A DNA stretch of 64,000 nucleotides from Odiellus spinosus (lineage: Eukaryota; Arthropoda; Arachnida; Opiliones; Phalangiidae), in assembly GCA_963920705.1 (NCBI GenBank), contig OY987227.1:23151434-23215433 (forward strand), in the 5' to 3' direction. This document shows, one piece after another, positions 1 through 15,000 of this stretch; position 1 is the stretch's first letter, and every line of letters begins with the position of its first letter. The notes below the pieces were generated by a model. The model saw only the letters and a program-made list of their open reading frames with translations, had not been told where the DNA came from and did not search any database. The translations under genes were made by a program, and so were the position numbers.

Positions 1-3000
1 TGGCTCTTAAACGACGAGCTGAGCGATTCTTATTACTCGACTCATCCGTTTCAGCAACGCGTCAGACATCGTTTCTTGTTGAGCGGCAGTGGCAAAAGGC
101 AACCGGTCGAAAGCGAAGACTCGGGTCGTCACTTTCCTTGGGTTTACGCCCGACAAATATTCTCCAAGTCCTCTTTGAACGGAATTAGCCACATCGCGGC
201 GGCCGATAATTGGTTCCGAAGGCTTTTGTGGGTAGCTCTGTTTATTCTGTGCTTGGGCGGCTTCATCTACCAGGCTGGCTCCTACTTCTACCTCTATTTC
301 AAATACCCGACCACGGTCGAGGTTAAAGTGGAAAATAAAGGATCTCTCGAGTTTCCCGGGGTGACCATTTGCAACAGTAACAAGTACGCGAGAAGCCAAA
401 TTTTTAATCCCTCCACAGCCTGTAGTTAAGACAAATTTCCCCGTTCTTTTCTCAAGAATTCGTCGGTTGCAGTACTGCGAAACATATCATCAAGAGTGCT
501 TGATTAACGCCACGGATTTCGAAGTAATTCAGGTTGAACAAACTTATGTATTATAAGATTTACTATAAGCTGCGTTCATACCAGGCCATGAAGTCGATTC
601 AAACCGTTTCGATGCGGTCATGTGTCATCAATCGATTCAGATTTAAATATCGATTTGATTATATCGATTAAATTCAATTGAGATAAACCGGTGTGAACGT
701 AGCTTATATAATTGATGCGCGTTTCGATGTTAAGTCGTTTAGTGGCTATTTCTCCTTAAGTGACACCGCGCCTCATATAACTTTTAACGTCTTGTCATGG
801 ACACACTCAAGCTACGGTCACACTAGCATTTCTTAATCGATTTGAAACGCTAAAATCAAACCGATACTCAAATCGCCAGGGATCGATTTAAGCGTCATGT
901 GTTCCCGCATTATCTTCATAAATCGATTTATTGTAGCTTTATCTATCGGTTGTTGAAACCGAATCGGTATGAATCAGATACTCGAAGCAGTTTCGAGAAA
1001 TCGAATCAAATCGATTTGATAAAAGACGGTTTCCTGTTCCCATGACTCCAGCGAAACGTTTTGGAACGGTTTAAATCGATTCCAAGGTCTAAACTATAAC
1101 AAGCGCATATAAGCTACGTTCACACCTGGCACTTTGGAACCGTTTTCAAACCGTTTCGAATGTTCAAATTGACTTTTCAAGATACTAAATTGGTTTCTTG
1201 ATGATAGATCTACACGGGTAACCCCAAAATTTTTTAATTTAACCTTTCCAAAACGGTTAAAAACGGTTTCGAAGTCTGAAGTGTGAAAGCAGCTATAGAA
1301 ACATTCGAGCCTCCCTTAAATTTTCGAATTAAAGGCGATTTTTGAAGCGAAGAGCAAAAAAGGAAACAATATATCACCTAAGCTTTAAGAATTTTCTGAG
1401 TCAAAAAAAAAAAAAAAAAAAAAAACTAAATAATAATTATAATTGTATTGTTCGCAGAACAATTTTTTTTTTTTGGTGCGAAAATCGCTTGGTGAATGTT
1501 AACGCCTATGCTGACCATCAGGTATTCGAAATGTAATTTAAATTGGCAGTTGTTATAACGAGAGTTAATATTATTAACAAACAAGTCCCGACACAGACTA
1601 GTTTATAATTTCTTAACTCCAAATTCAATTAAAATCTCATTGGCTATTTACATTAATTACTGCGTCGTTGAACTCGTTGAAAACTGAGATTTACGTCCAG
1701 ATTATATAATCCAGGGCTTCGTCAACTCGATTCGAGGTAACAGAGTGTATTTTTTCAAGGGGTGTTTTTTTCCTGGGGTGTAATTTTTCAAGGGGTATAT
1801 TTCTTCAAGTACTTTTTCAAGGGGTGGTGTATTTTTTAAGGGGTGATTTCAAGGAGTGTATTTTTTCAAGGGGTGTATTTTTTCAAGGGGTGTATTTTTT
1901 CAAGGAATGTATTTCACCCCTTGTAAAAAAATTAAAAAAAAATCTCAATTTTTCTCAATCTCAATTTTTCTCAATCTCAATTTTTCTCAATCTCAATTTT
2001 TCTCAATCTCAATTTTTCTCAATCTCAATTTTTCTCAATCTCAATTTTTCTCAATCTCAATTTTTCTCAATCTCATTTTTTCTCAATCTCAATTTTTCTC
2101 AATCTCAATTTTTCTCAATCTCAATTTTTCTCAATCTCAATTTTTCTCAATCTCAATTTTTCTCAATCTCAATTTTTCTCAATCTCAATTTTTCTCAATC
2201 TCAATTTTTCTCAATCTCAATTTTTCTCAATCTCAATTTTTCTCAATCTCAATTTTTCTCAATCTCAATTTTTCTCAATCTCAATTTTTCTCAATCTCAA
2301 TTTTTCTCAATCTCAATTTTTCTCAATCTCAATTTTTCTCAATCTCAATTTTTCTCAATCTCAATTTTTCTCAATCCCAATTTTTCTCAATCCCAATCTT
2401 TCTCAATCCCAATTTTTTTTTCTCAATCCCAATTTTTCTCAATCCCAATTTTTCTCAATCCCAATTTTTCTCAATCCCAATTTTTCTCAATCCCAATTTT
2501 TCTCAATCCCAATTTTTCTCAATCCCAATTTTTCTCAATCCCAATTTTTCTCGATCCCAATTTTTCTCAATCCCAATTTTTCTCAATCCCAATTTTTCTC
2601 AATCCCAATTTTTCTCAATCTCAATTGAGAAAAACCGTTTACGGTCATGTAGTCTACTTGAGAAATATCCTTAACATCGTGTGTAAAGGAATCTCGAATC
2701 GCCATTCAAATTGTTTAAAGAGCGTTTATGCCTTCATAACACGCCCCTGCTAAAGCATCATTAATTCCATGGGCTTCACCGTCTTGTTCTTTTCAAAGCG
2801 CGTTTTTCTTTTCAATGGATGCTTTATTTTCAAAGGGTGTTTTATTTTCAAAGCGTGTTTTGTTTTCAAGGGGTGTTTCAATTTCAAACGTTGTTTTCAA
2901 TGAGTTCTTTATTTTCAAAGGGTGTTTAATTTCAAGAGGTGTTTTATTTTCAAAAAAAGTGCTGTTTTATTTTCAAAAAAGGGGTGTTTTATTTTCAAAA

Positions 3001-6000
3001 AAGTGGTGTTTTATTTTCAAAAAAGGGGTGTTTTATTTTCAAAAAAGGGGTGTTTTATTTTCAAAAAAGGGTGTTTTATTTTCAAAAAAGGGGTGTTTTA
3101 TTTTCAAAAAAGGGTGTTTTATTTTCAAAAAAGGGGTGTTATATTTTCTAAAAAGGGGTGTTTTATTTTCAAAAAAGGGGTGTTTTATTTTCAAAAAAGG
3201 AGTGTTTTATTTTCAAAAAAGTAGTGTTTTATTTTCAAAAAAGGAGTGTTTTATTTTCAAAAAAGGAGTGTTTTATTTTCTAAAAAGGAGTGTTTTATTT
3301 TCAAAAAAGGAGTGTTTAATTTTCAAAAAAGGAGTGTTTTATTTTCAAAAAAGGAGTGTTTTATTTTCATAAAAGGGTGTTTTATTTTCAAAAAAGGAGG
3401 GTTTTATATTCAAAAAAGGGGTGTTTTATTATCAAAAAAGGGGTGTTTATTATCAAAAAAGGAGTGTTTTATTTTCAAAAAAGGGATGTTTTATTTTCAA
3501 AAAAGGGGTGTTTTATTTTCAAAAAAGGGGTGTTTTATTTTCAAAAAAGGGGTGTTTTATTTTCAAAAAAGGGGTGTTTTATTTTCAAAAAAGGAGTGTT
3601 TTATTTTCAAAAAAGGGGTGTTTTATTTTCAAAAAAGGGGTGTTTTATTTTCAAAAAAAGGGGTGTTTCATTTTCAAAAAAGGGGTGTTTTATTTTCAAA
3701 AAAGGGGTGTTTTATTTTCAAAAAAGGAGTGTTTTATTTTCAAAAAAGGGGTGTTTTATTTTCAAAAAAGGGGTGTTTTATTTTCAAAAAAAGGGGTGTT
3801 TCATTTTCAAAAAAGGGGTGTTTTATTTTCAAAAAAGGGGTGTTTTATTTTCAAAAAAGGGGTGTTTTATTTTCAAAAAAGGGGTGTTTTATTTTCAAAA
3901 AAGGGGTGTTTTATTTTCAAAAAAGGGGTGTTTTATTTACAAAAAGGGGTGTTTTATTTTCAAAAAGGGGTGTTTAATTTTCAAAAAAGGGGCGTTTTAT
4001 TTTCAAAAAAGGGGCGTTTTATTTTCAAAAAAGGGGCGTTTTATTTTCAAAAAAGGGGTGTTTTATTTTCAAAAAAGGGGTGTTTTATTTTCCAAAAAGG
4101 GGTTTTTTATTTTCAAAAAAGGGGTGTTTTATTTTCCAAAAAGGGGTGTTTTATTTTCAAAAAAAGGGGTGCTTTATTTTCAAAAAAGGGTGTTTTATTT
4201 TCAAAAAAGGGTGTTTTATTTTTTCAGGGGGTGTATTTTTACAGGGGGTGTATTTTTACAGGGGGTGTATTTTTACAGGGGGGTGTATTTTTACAGGGGG
4301 TGTATTTTTACAGGGGGTGTATTTTTACAGGGGGTGTATTTTTTACAGGGGATGTATTTTTACAGGGGGTGTATTTTTACAGGGGGTGTATTTTTTACAG
4401 GGGGTGTATTTTTACAGGGGGTGTATTTTTTACAGGTTTTTTTTTACAGGGGTCTATTTTTACAGGGGGTGTATTTTTACAGAGGGTGTATTTTTACAGG
4501 GGGTGTATTTTTACAGGGGGTGTATTTTTACAGGGGGTGTATTTTTTACAGGGGGTGTATTTTTTACAGGGGGTGTATTTTTTACAGGGGGTGTATTTTT
4601 TACAGGGGGTGTTTTATTTTCAAAAAAGGGGTGTTTTATTTTCATAAAAGGGGCGTTTTATTTTCAAAAAAGGAGCGTTTTATTTTCAAAAAAGGGGTGT
4701 TTTATTTTCAAAAAAGGGGTTTTTTATTTTCAAAAAAGGGGTGTTTTATTTTCCAAAAAGGGGTGTTTTATTTTCCAAAAAGGGGTGTTTTATTTTCAAA
4801 AAAAGGGGTGCTTTATTTTCAAAAAAGGGGTGTTTTATTTTCAAAAAAGGGTGTTTTATTTTTTCAGGGGGTGTATTTTTACAGGGGGTGTATTTTTTAC
4901 AGGGGGTGTATTTTTACAGGGGATGTATTTTTACAGAGGGTGAATTTTTACAGGGGTGTATTTTTACAGGGGGTGTATTTTTACAGGGGGTGTATTTTTA
5001 AAGGGGGTGTATTTTTACAGGGGGTGTATTTTTACAGGGGGTGTATTTTTACAGGGGGTGTATTTTTACAGGGGGTGTATTTTTACAGGGGGTGTATTTT
5101 TTACAGGGGGCGTATTTTTTACAGGGGGTGTATTTTTTACAGGGGGTGTATTTTTTACAGGGGGTGTATTTTTTACAGGGGGTGTATTTTTACAGGGTGT
5201 GTATTTTTTACAGGGGGTGTATTTTTTACAGGGGGTGTATTTTTACAGGGGGTGTATTTTTACAGGGGGTGTATTTTTACAGGGGTGTATTTTTTACAGG
5301 GGGTGTATTTTTTACAGGGGGTGTTTTATTTTCAAAAAAGGGGTGTTTTATTTTCAAAAAAGGGGTGTTTTATTTTCAAAAAAGGGGTGTTTTATTTTCA
5401 AAAAAGGGGTGTTTTATTTTCAAAAAAGGGGTGTTTTATTTTCAAAAAAGGGGTGTTTTATTTTCAACAAAAGGGGTGTTTTATTTTCAAAAAAAGGGGT
5501 GTTTCATTTTCAAAAAAGGGATGTTTTATTTTCAAAAAAGGGTTGTTTTATTTTCAAAAAAGGGGTGTGTTATTTTCAAAAAAGGGGCGTTTTATTTTCA
5601 AAAAAGGGACGTTTTATTTTCAAAAAAGGGGCGTTTTATTTTCAAAAAAGGGGTGTTTTATTTTCAAAAAAGGGGTTTTTTATTTTCAAAAAAGGGGTGT
5701 TTTATTTTCCAAAAAGGGGTGTTTTATTTTCCAAAAAGGGGTGTTTTATTTTCAAAAAAAGGGGTGCTTTATTTTCAAAAAAGGGGTATTTTATTTTCAA
5801 AAAAGGGGTATTTTATTTTCAAAAAAGGGTGTTTTATTTTTTCAGGGGGTGTATTTTTACAGGGGGTGTATTTTTACAGGGGGTGTATTTTTACAGGGGG
5901 GTGTATTTTTACAAGGGGTGTATTTTTACAGGGGGTGTATTTTTACAGGGGATGTATTTTTACAGGGGGTGTATTTTTTACAGGCGGTGTATTTTTACAG

Positions 6001-9000
6001 GGGGTGTATTTTTACGGGGGGTGTATTTTTACGGGGGGTGTATTTTTACAGGGGGTGTATTTTTTACAGGGGGTGTATTTTTACAGGGGGTGTATTTTTA
6101 CAGGGGGTGTATTTTTACAAGGGGTGTATTTTTACAGGGGGTGTATTTTTTACAGGGGGTGTATTTTTTACAGGCGGTGTATTTTTACAGGGGGTGTATT
6201 TTTACAGGGGGTGTATTTTTACAGGGGGTGTATTTTTACAGGGGGTGTATTTTTTACAGGGGGTGTATTTTTTACAGGGGGTGTATTTTTTACAGGGGGT
6301 TTATTTTTTACAGGGGGTGTATTTTTACAGCGGGTGTATTTTTACAGGGGGTGTATTTTTACAGAGGGTGTATTTTTTACAGGGGGTGTTTTTTTACAGG
6401 GGTGTATTTTTTACAGGGGGTGTATTTTTTACAGGGGGTGTATTTTTACAGGGGGTGAATTTTTACTTTGGGTGTATTTTTACAGGGGGTGTATTTTTAC
6501 AGGGGGTGTATTTTTTACAGGGGGTGTATTTTTTACAGGGGGTGTATTTTTTACAGAGGGTGTATTTTTTACAGGGGGTTTATTTTTACAGGGGGTGTAT
6601 TTTTACAGGGGGTGTATTTTTACAGAGGGTGTATTTTTTACAGGGGGTGTTTTTTTACAGGGGGTGTATTTTTACAGCGGGTGTATTTTTACAGGGGGTG
6701 TATTTTTTACAGGGAGTGTATTTTTTACAGGGGGTGTATTTTTACAGGGGGTGTATTTTTTACAGGGGGTGTATTTTTTACAGGGGCTGTATTTTTACAG
6801 GGGGTGTATTTTTACAGGGGGTGTATTTTTACAGGGGGTGTATTTTTACAGGGGGTTTATTTTTTAAAGGGGGTGTATTTTTACAGGGGGTGTATTTTTA
6901 CAGGGGTGTATTTTTACAGGGGGTGTATTTTTTACAAGTGGTGTATTTTTACGGGGAGTGTATTTTTACAATGGGTGTATTTTTTACAGGGGGTGTATTT
7001 TTACAGGGGGTGTATTTTTACAGGGGGTGTATTTTTACAGGGGGTGTATTTTTACAGGGGTGTATTTTTACAGGGGGTGTATTTTTTACAGGGGGTGTAT
7101 TTTTACGGGGAGTGTATTTTTACAATGGGTGTATTTTTTACAGGGGGTGTATTTTTACAGGGGGTGTATTTTTACAGCGGGTGTATTTTTACAGGGGGGT
7201 GTATTTTTACAGAGGGTGTATTTTTTACAGGGAGTGTTTTTTTACAGGGGGTGTATTTTTACAGGGGGTGTATTTTTACAGGGGTGTATTTTTACAGTGG
7301 GTGTATTTTTTACAGGGGGTGTATTTTTTACAGGGGGTGTATTTTTACAGGGGGTGTATTTTTTACAGGGGGTGTATTTTTTACAGGGGGTGTATTTTTA
7401 CAGGGGGTGTATTTTTACAGGGGGTGTATTTTTACAGGGGGTGTATTTTTACCGGGGGTGTATTTTTACAGGGGGTGTATTTTTAACAGGGGGTGTATTT
7501 TTACAGGGGTGTATTTTTACAGGGGGTGTATTTTTTACAGAGGGTGTATTTTTACAGGGGGTGAATTTTTACTTAGGGTGTATTTTTACAGGGGGTGTAT
7601 TTTTACAGAGGGTGTATTTTTTACAGGGGGTGTTTTTTTACAGGGGGTGTATTTTTACAGGGGGTGTATTTTTACAGGGGGTGTATTTTTTACAGGGGGT
7701 GTATTTTTTACAGGGGGTGTATTTTTACAGGGGGTGTATTTTTTACAGGGGGTGTATTTTTTACAGGGGGTGTATTTTTACAGGGGGTGTATTTTTACAG
7801 GGGGTGTATTTTTACAGGGGGTGTATTTTTTACAGGGGGTGTATTTTTTACAGGGGGTGTTTTTTTACAGGGGGTGTATTTTTACAGCGGGTGTATTTTT
7901 ACAGGGGGTGTATTTTTTACAGGGGGTGTATTTTTACAGGGGGTGTATTTTTACAGGGGGTGTATTTTTTACAGGGGGTGTATTTTTTACAGGGGGTGTA
8001 TTTTTACAGGGGGTGTATTTTTACAGGGGGTGTATTTTTACAGGGGGTGTATTTTTACAGGGGGTGTATTTTTACAGGGGGTGTATTTTACAAGGGGTGT
8101 ATTTTTACAGGGGGGTGTATTTTTTACAGGGGGGTGTATTTTTTACAGGCGGTGTATTTTTACAGGGGGTGTATTTTTACAGGGGGTGTATTTTTACAGG
8201 GGGTGTATTTTACAGGGGGTGTATTTTTTACAGGGGGTGTATTTTTTACAGGGGATGTATTTTTTACAGGAGGTTTATTTTTTACAGGGGGTGTATTTTT
8301 ACAGCGGGTGTATTTTTACAGGGGGGTGTATTTTTAAAGAGGGTGTATTTTTTACAGGGAGTGTTTTTTACAGGGGGTGTATTTTTACAGGGGGTGTATT
8401 TTTACAGGGGGTGTATTTTTACAGTGGGTGTATTTTTTACAGGGGGTGTATTTTTTACAGGGGGTGTATTTTTACAGGGGGTGTATTTTTTACAGGGGGT
8501 GTATTTTTTACAGGGGGTGTATTTTTTACAGGGGGTGTATTTTTACAGGGGGTGTATTTTTACAGGGGGTGTATTTTTACAGGGGATGTATTTTTACAGG
8601 GGGTGTATTTTTAACAGGGGGTGTATTTTTACAGGGGTGTATTTTTACAGGGGGTGTATTTTTTACAGGGGGTGTATTTTTACAGGGGGTGAATTTTTAC
8701 TTAGGGTGTATTTTTACAGGGGGTGTATTTTTACAGAGGGTGTATTTTTTACAGGGGGTGTTTTTTTACAGGGGGTGTATTTTTACAGGGGGTGTATTTT
8801 TTACAGGGGGTGTATTTTTTACAGGGGGTGTATTTTTTACAGGGGGTGTATTTTTACAGGGGTGTATTTTTTACAGGGGGTGTATTTTTTACATGGGGTG
8901 TATTTTTACAGGGGGTGTATTTTTACAGGGGGTGTATTTTTACGGGGGGTGTATTTTTACAGGGGGTTTATTTTTTAAAGGGGGTGTATTTTTACAAGGG

Positions 9001-12000
9001 GTGTATTTTTACAGGGGTGTATTTTTACAGGGGGTGTATTTTTTACAGGGGGTGTATTTTTACGGGGAGTGTATTTTTACGGGGGGTGTATTTTTACAGG
9101 GGGTGTATTTTTACAGGGGGTGTATTTTTACAGGGGGTGTATTTTTACAAGGGGTGTATTTTTACAAGGGGTGTATTTTTACAGGGGGGTGTATTTTTTA
9201 CAGGGGGGTGTATTTTTTACAGGCGGTGTATTTTTACAGGGGGTGTATTTTTACAGGGGGTGTATTTTTACAGGGGGTGTATTTTACAGGGGGTGTATTT
9301 TTTACAGGGGGTGTATTTTTTACAGGGGGTGTATTTTTTACAGGGGGTTTATTTTTTACAGGGGGTGTATTTTTACAGCGGGTGTATTTTTACAGGGGGG
9401 TGTATTTTTACAGAGGGTGTATTTTTTACAGGGAGTGTTTTTTACAGGGGGTGTATTTTTACAGGGGGTGTATTTTTACAGGGGGTGTATTTTTACAGTG
9501 GGTGTATTTTTTACAGGGGGTGTATTTTTTACAGGGGGTTTATTTTTACAGGGGGTGTATTTTTTACAGGGGGTGTATTTTTTACAGGGGGTGTATTTTT
9601 ACAGGGGGTGTATTTTTACAGGGGGTGTATTTTTACAGGGGGTGTATTTTTAACAGGGGGTGTATTTTTACAGGGGTGTATTTTTACAGGGGGTGTATTT
9701 TTTACAGGGGGTGTATTTTTACAGGGGTGAATTTTTACATAGGGTGTATTTTTACAGGGGGTGTATTTTTACAGGGGGTGTATTTTTACAGGGGGTGTAT
9801 TTTTTACAGGGGGTGTATTTTTTACAGGGGGTGTATTTTTACAGGGGGTGTATTTTTTACAGGGGGTTTATTTTTTACAGGGGGTGTATTTTTACAGCGG
9901 GTGTATTTTTTACAGGGGGTGTATTTTTACAGGGGGTGTATTTTTACAGGGGGTGTATTTTTACAGGGGGTGTATTTTTACAGGGGGTGTATTTTTACAC
10001 CCCCTGTAAAAATACACCCCCTGTAAAAATACACCCTAAGTAAAAATTCACCCCCTGTAAAAATACACCCCCTGTAAAAATACACCCTAAGTAAAAATTC
10101 ACCCCCTGTAAAAATACACCCCCTGTAAAAAATACACCCCCTGTAAAAAATACACCCCCTGTAAAAATGCACCCCCTGTAAAAATACACCCCCTGTAAAA
10201 AACACCCCCTGTAAAAAATACACCCTCTGTAAAAATACACCCCCTGTAAAAATACACCCCCTGTAAAAATACACCCCCTGTAAAAATACACCCCCTGTAA
10301 AAAATACACCCCCTGTAAAAATACACCCCCTATAAAAAATACACCCTATGTAAAAATACACCCCCTGTAAAAATACACCCCCTGTAAAAAATACACCCCT
10401 GTAAAAAATACACCCCCTGTAAAAAATACACCCCCTGTAAAAATACACCCCCTGTAAAAAATACACCCCCTGTAAAAAATACACCCCCTGTAAAAATACA
10501 CCCCCTGTAAAAAATACACCCCCTGTAAAAATACACCCCCTGTAAAAATACACCCCCTGTAAAAATACACCCCCTGTAAAAAATACACCCCCTGTAAAAA
10601 ATACACCCCCTGTAAAAACACACCCCCTGTAAAAACACACCCCTGTAAAAAATACACCCCCTGTAAAAAATACACCCCCTGTAAAAATGCACCCAATGTA
10701 AAAATACACCCCCTGTAAAAAAACACCCCCTGTAAAAAATACACCGTCTGTAAAAATACACCCACTGTAAAAATACACCCGCTGTAAAAATACACCCCCT
10801 GTAAAAATACACCCCCTGTAAAAAATACACCCCCTGTAAAAATACACCCCCTGTAAAAATACACCCCCTGTAAAAAATAAACCCCCTGTAAAAAATACAC
10901 CCCCTGTAAAAAATACACCGTCTGTAAAAATACACCCACTGTAAAAATACACCGCCTGTAAAAAATACACCCCCTGTAAAAAATACACCCCCTGTAAAAA
11001 TACACCCCTTGTAAAAATACACCCCCTGTAAAAATACACCCCCTGTAAAAATACACCCCCTGTAAAAATACACCCCCTGTAAAAAATACACCCCCCTGTA
11101 AAAAATACACCCCCTGTAAAAACACACCCCCTGTAAAAAATACACCCCCTGTAAAAAATACACCCCCTGTAAAAATACACCCCCTGTAAAAAATACACCA
11201 TCTGTAAAAAATACACCCCCTGTAAAAATACACCCCCTGTAAAAATACACCCCCTGTAAAAATACACCCCCTGTAAAAAATACACCCCCTGTAAAAAATA
11301 CACCCCCTGTAAAAAATACACCCCCTGTAAAAAATACACCCCCTGTAAAAAATACACCCCCTGTAAAAATGCACCCCCTGTAAAAATACACCCCCTGTAA
11401 AAAAACACCCCCTTTAAAAAATACACCCTCTGTAAAAATACACCCCCTGTAAAAATAGACCCCCTGTAAAAATACACCCCCTGTAAAAATACACCCCCTG
11501 TAAAAATACACCCCCTGTAAAAATACACCGCCTGTAAAAAATACACCCCCTGTAAAAAATACACCCCCTGTAAAAATACACCCCTTGTAAAAATACACCC
11601 CCTGTAAAAATACAACCCATGTAAAAATACACCCCCTGTAAAAAATACACCCCCTGTAAAAATACACCCCCTGTAAAAAATACACCCCCTGTAAAAAATA
11701 CACAACCTGTAAAAATACACCCCCTGTAAAAAATATACCCCCTGTAAATATACACCCTCTGTAAAAATACACCCCCTGTAAAAATACACCCCCTGTAAAA
11801 AATACACCCCCTGTAAAAAATACACCCCCTGTAAAAACACACCCCCTGTAAAAAATACACCCCCTGTAAAAAATACGCCCCCTGTAAAAATGCACCCCCT
11901 GTAAAAATACACCCCCTGTAAAAAAACACCCCCTGTAAAAAATACACCCTCTGTAAAAATACACCCGCTGTAAAAATACACCCGCTGTAAAAATACACCC

Positions 12001-15000
12001 CCCTGTAAAAAATACACCCCCTGTAAAAAATACACCCCCTGTAAAAATACACCATCTGTAAAAATACACCCCCTGTAAAAATAAACCCCCTGTAAAAAAT
12101 ACACCCCCTATAAAAATACACCGCCTGTAAAAAATACACCCCCTTTAAAAATACACCCCCTGTAAAAATACACCCCCTGTAAAAATACACCGCCTGTAAA
12201 AAATACACCCCCTGTAAAAAATACACCCCCTGTAAAAATACACCCCTTGTAAAAATACACCCCCTGTAAAAATACAACCCCTGTAAAAATACACCCCCTG
12301 TAAAAATACACCCCCTGTAAAAAATACACCCCCTGTAAAAAAACACCCCCTGTAAAAAATACACCCCCTGTAAAAATACACCCCCTGTAAAAAATACACC
12401 CCCCTGTAAAAAATACACCCCCTGTAAAAAATACACCCCCTGTAAAAATACACCCCCTGTAAAAATACACCCCCTGTAAAAATACACCCCCTGTAAAAAA
12501 TACACCCCCTGTAAAAAATACACCCCCTGTAAAAAATACACCCCCTGTAAAAATACACCCCCTGTAAAAATACAACCCATGTAAAAATACACCCCCTGTA
12601 AAAAATACACCCCCTGTAAAAATACACCCCCTGTAAAAAATACACCCCCTGTAAAAAATACACAACCTGTAAAAATACACCCCCTGTAAAAAATACACCC
12701 CCTGTAAATATACACCCTCTGTAAAAATACACCCCCTGTAAAAATACACCCCCTGTAAAAAATACACCCCCTGTAAAAAATACACCCCCTGTAAAAACAC
12801 ACCCCCTGTAAAAAATACACCCCCTGTAAAAAATACGCCCCCTGTAAAAATGCACCCCCTGTAAAAATACACCCCCTGTAAAAAAACACCCCCTGTAAAA
12901 AATACACCCTCTGTAAAAATACACCCGCTGTAAAAATACACCCGCTGTAAAAATACACCCCCTGTAAAAAATACACCCCCTGTAAAAAATACACCCCCTG
13001 TAAAAATACACCATCTGTAAAAATACACCCCCTGTAAAAATAAACCCCCTGTAAAAAATACACCCCCTGTAAAAAATACACCCCCTGTAAAAAATACACC
13101 CCCTGTAAAAATACAAACCCTGTAAAATATACAAACCATGTAAAAAATACATCCCCTGTAAAAAATACACCCCCTGTAAAAATACACCCCTTGTAAAAAT
13201 ACACCCCTTGTAAAAATACACCCCCAGTAATAATACACCCCCTGTAAAAAATACACCTCCTGTAAAAATACACCCCCTGTAAAAATACACCCCCTGTAAA
13301 AATACACCCCCTGTAAAAATACACCCCCTGTAAAAATACACCCCTGTAAAAAATACACCCCTGTAAAAAATACACCCCCTGTAAAAAATACAATCCCTGT
13401 AAAAATACACCCCCTGTAAAAATACACCCCCTGTAAAAATACACCCCTGTAAAAAATACACCCCCTGTAAAAAATACACCCCCTGTAAAAATACACCCCC
13501 TGTAAAAAATACACCCCCTGTAAAAAATACACCCCCTGTAAAAATACACCCCCCGTAAAAATACACCCCCCGTAAAAAAACACCCCCCGTAAAAAATACA
13601 CCCTCTGTAAAAAATACACCCCCTGTAAAAATACACCCCCTGTAAAAAATACACCCCCTGTAAAAAATACACCCCCTGTAAAAATACACCCCCTGTAAAA
13701 ATACACCCCCTGTAAAAAACACCCCCTGTAAAAAATACACCCCCTGTAAAAATACACCCCCTGTAAAAATACATCCCCTGTAAAAATACACCCCCTGTAA
13801 AAATACACCCCCTGTAAAAAATAAACCCCCTGTAAAAAATACACCCCCTGTAAAAATACACCCCCTGTAAAAAATACACACCTGTAAAAAATACACCCCC
13901 TGTAAAAATACACCCCTGTAAAAATACACCCCCTGTAAAAATACACCCCCTGTAAAAAATACTTCCCCTGTAAAAAATACACCCCCTGTAAAAAATACAC
14001 CCCCTGTAAAAATACACCCCCTGAAAAAATACACCCCCCTGTAACAATACACCCCTGTAAAAAATACACCCCCTGTAAAAATACACCCCCTCTAAAAAAT
14101 ACACCCCCTGTTAAAAATACACCCCCTGTAAAAATACACCCCCTGTAAAAATACACCCCCTGTAAAAAAAAACACCCCCTGTAAAAAAAACACCCCCTGT
14201 AAAAAATATACCCTCTGTAAAAATACACCCCCTGTAAAAATACACCCCCTGTAAAAATACACCCCCTGTAAAAATACACCCCCTGTAAAAAATAAACCCC
14301 CTGTAAAAAATACACCCCCTGTAAAAATACACCCCCTGTAAAAAATACACCCCCTGTAAAAAATACACCCCCTGTAAAAATACACCCCCTGTAAAAATAC
14401 ACCCCCTGTAAAAATACACCCCCTGTAAAAATACACCCCCTGTAAAAATACACCCCCTGTAAAAATACACCCCCTGTAAAAATACACCCCCTGTAAAAAT
14501 ACACCCCTTGTAAAAATACACCCCCTGTAAAAATACACCCCCTGAAAAAATACACCCCCTGTAAAAATACACCCCCTGTAAAAATACACCCCCTGTAAAA
14601 AAACACCCCCTGTAAAAAATACACCCCCTGTAAAAATACACCCCCTGTAAAAAACACACCCCCTGTAAAAAATACACCCCCTGTAAAAAATACACCCCCT
14701 GCAAAAATACACCCCCTGTAAAAAACACCCCCTGTAAAAAATACACCCTCTGTAAAAATACACCCTCTGTAAAAATACACCCCCTGTAAAAATACACCCC
14801 CTGTAAAAATACACCCCCTGTAAAAATACACCCCCTGTAAAAAATAAACCCCCTGTAAAAAATAAACCCCTTGTAAAAATACACCCCCTGTAAAAATACA
14901 CCCCCTGTAAAAATACACCCCCTGTAAAAATACACCCCCTGTAAAAATACACCCCCTGTAAAAAATAAACCCCTGTAAAAAATACACCCCCTGTAAAAAT

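Noticed and set aside
7-399. 130-codon frame on - over ENaC exon 1
   Set aside because: Shadow of the + strand channel exon, which has clear family motifs.
3356-7486. Open frame of 1376 codons on +, and many similar ones on + up to 10043
   Set aside because: Pure product of stop-free tandem units; no start context, no domain, all three frames open at once.
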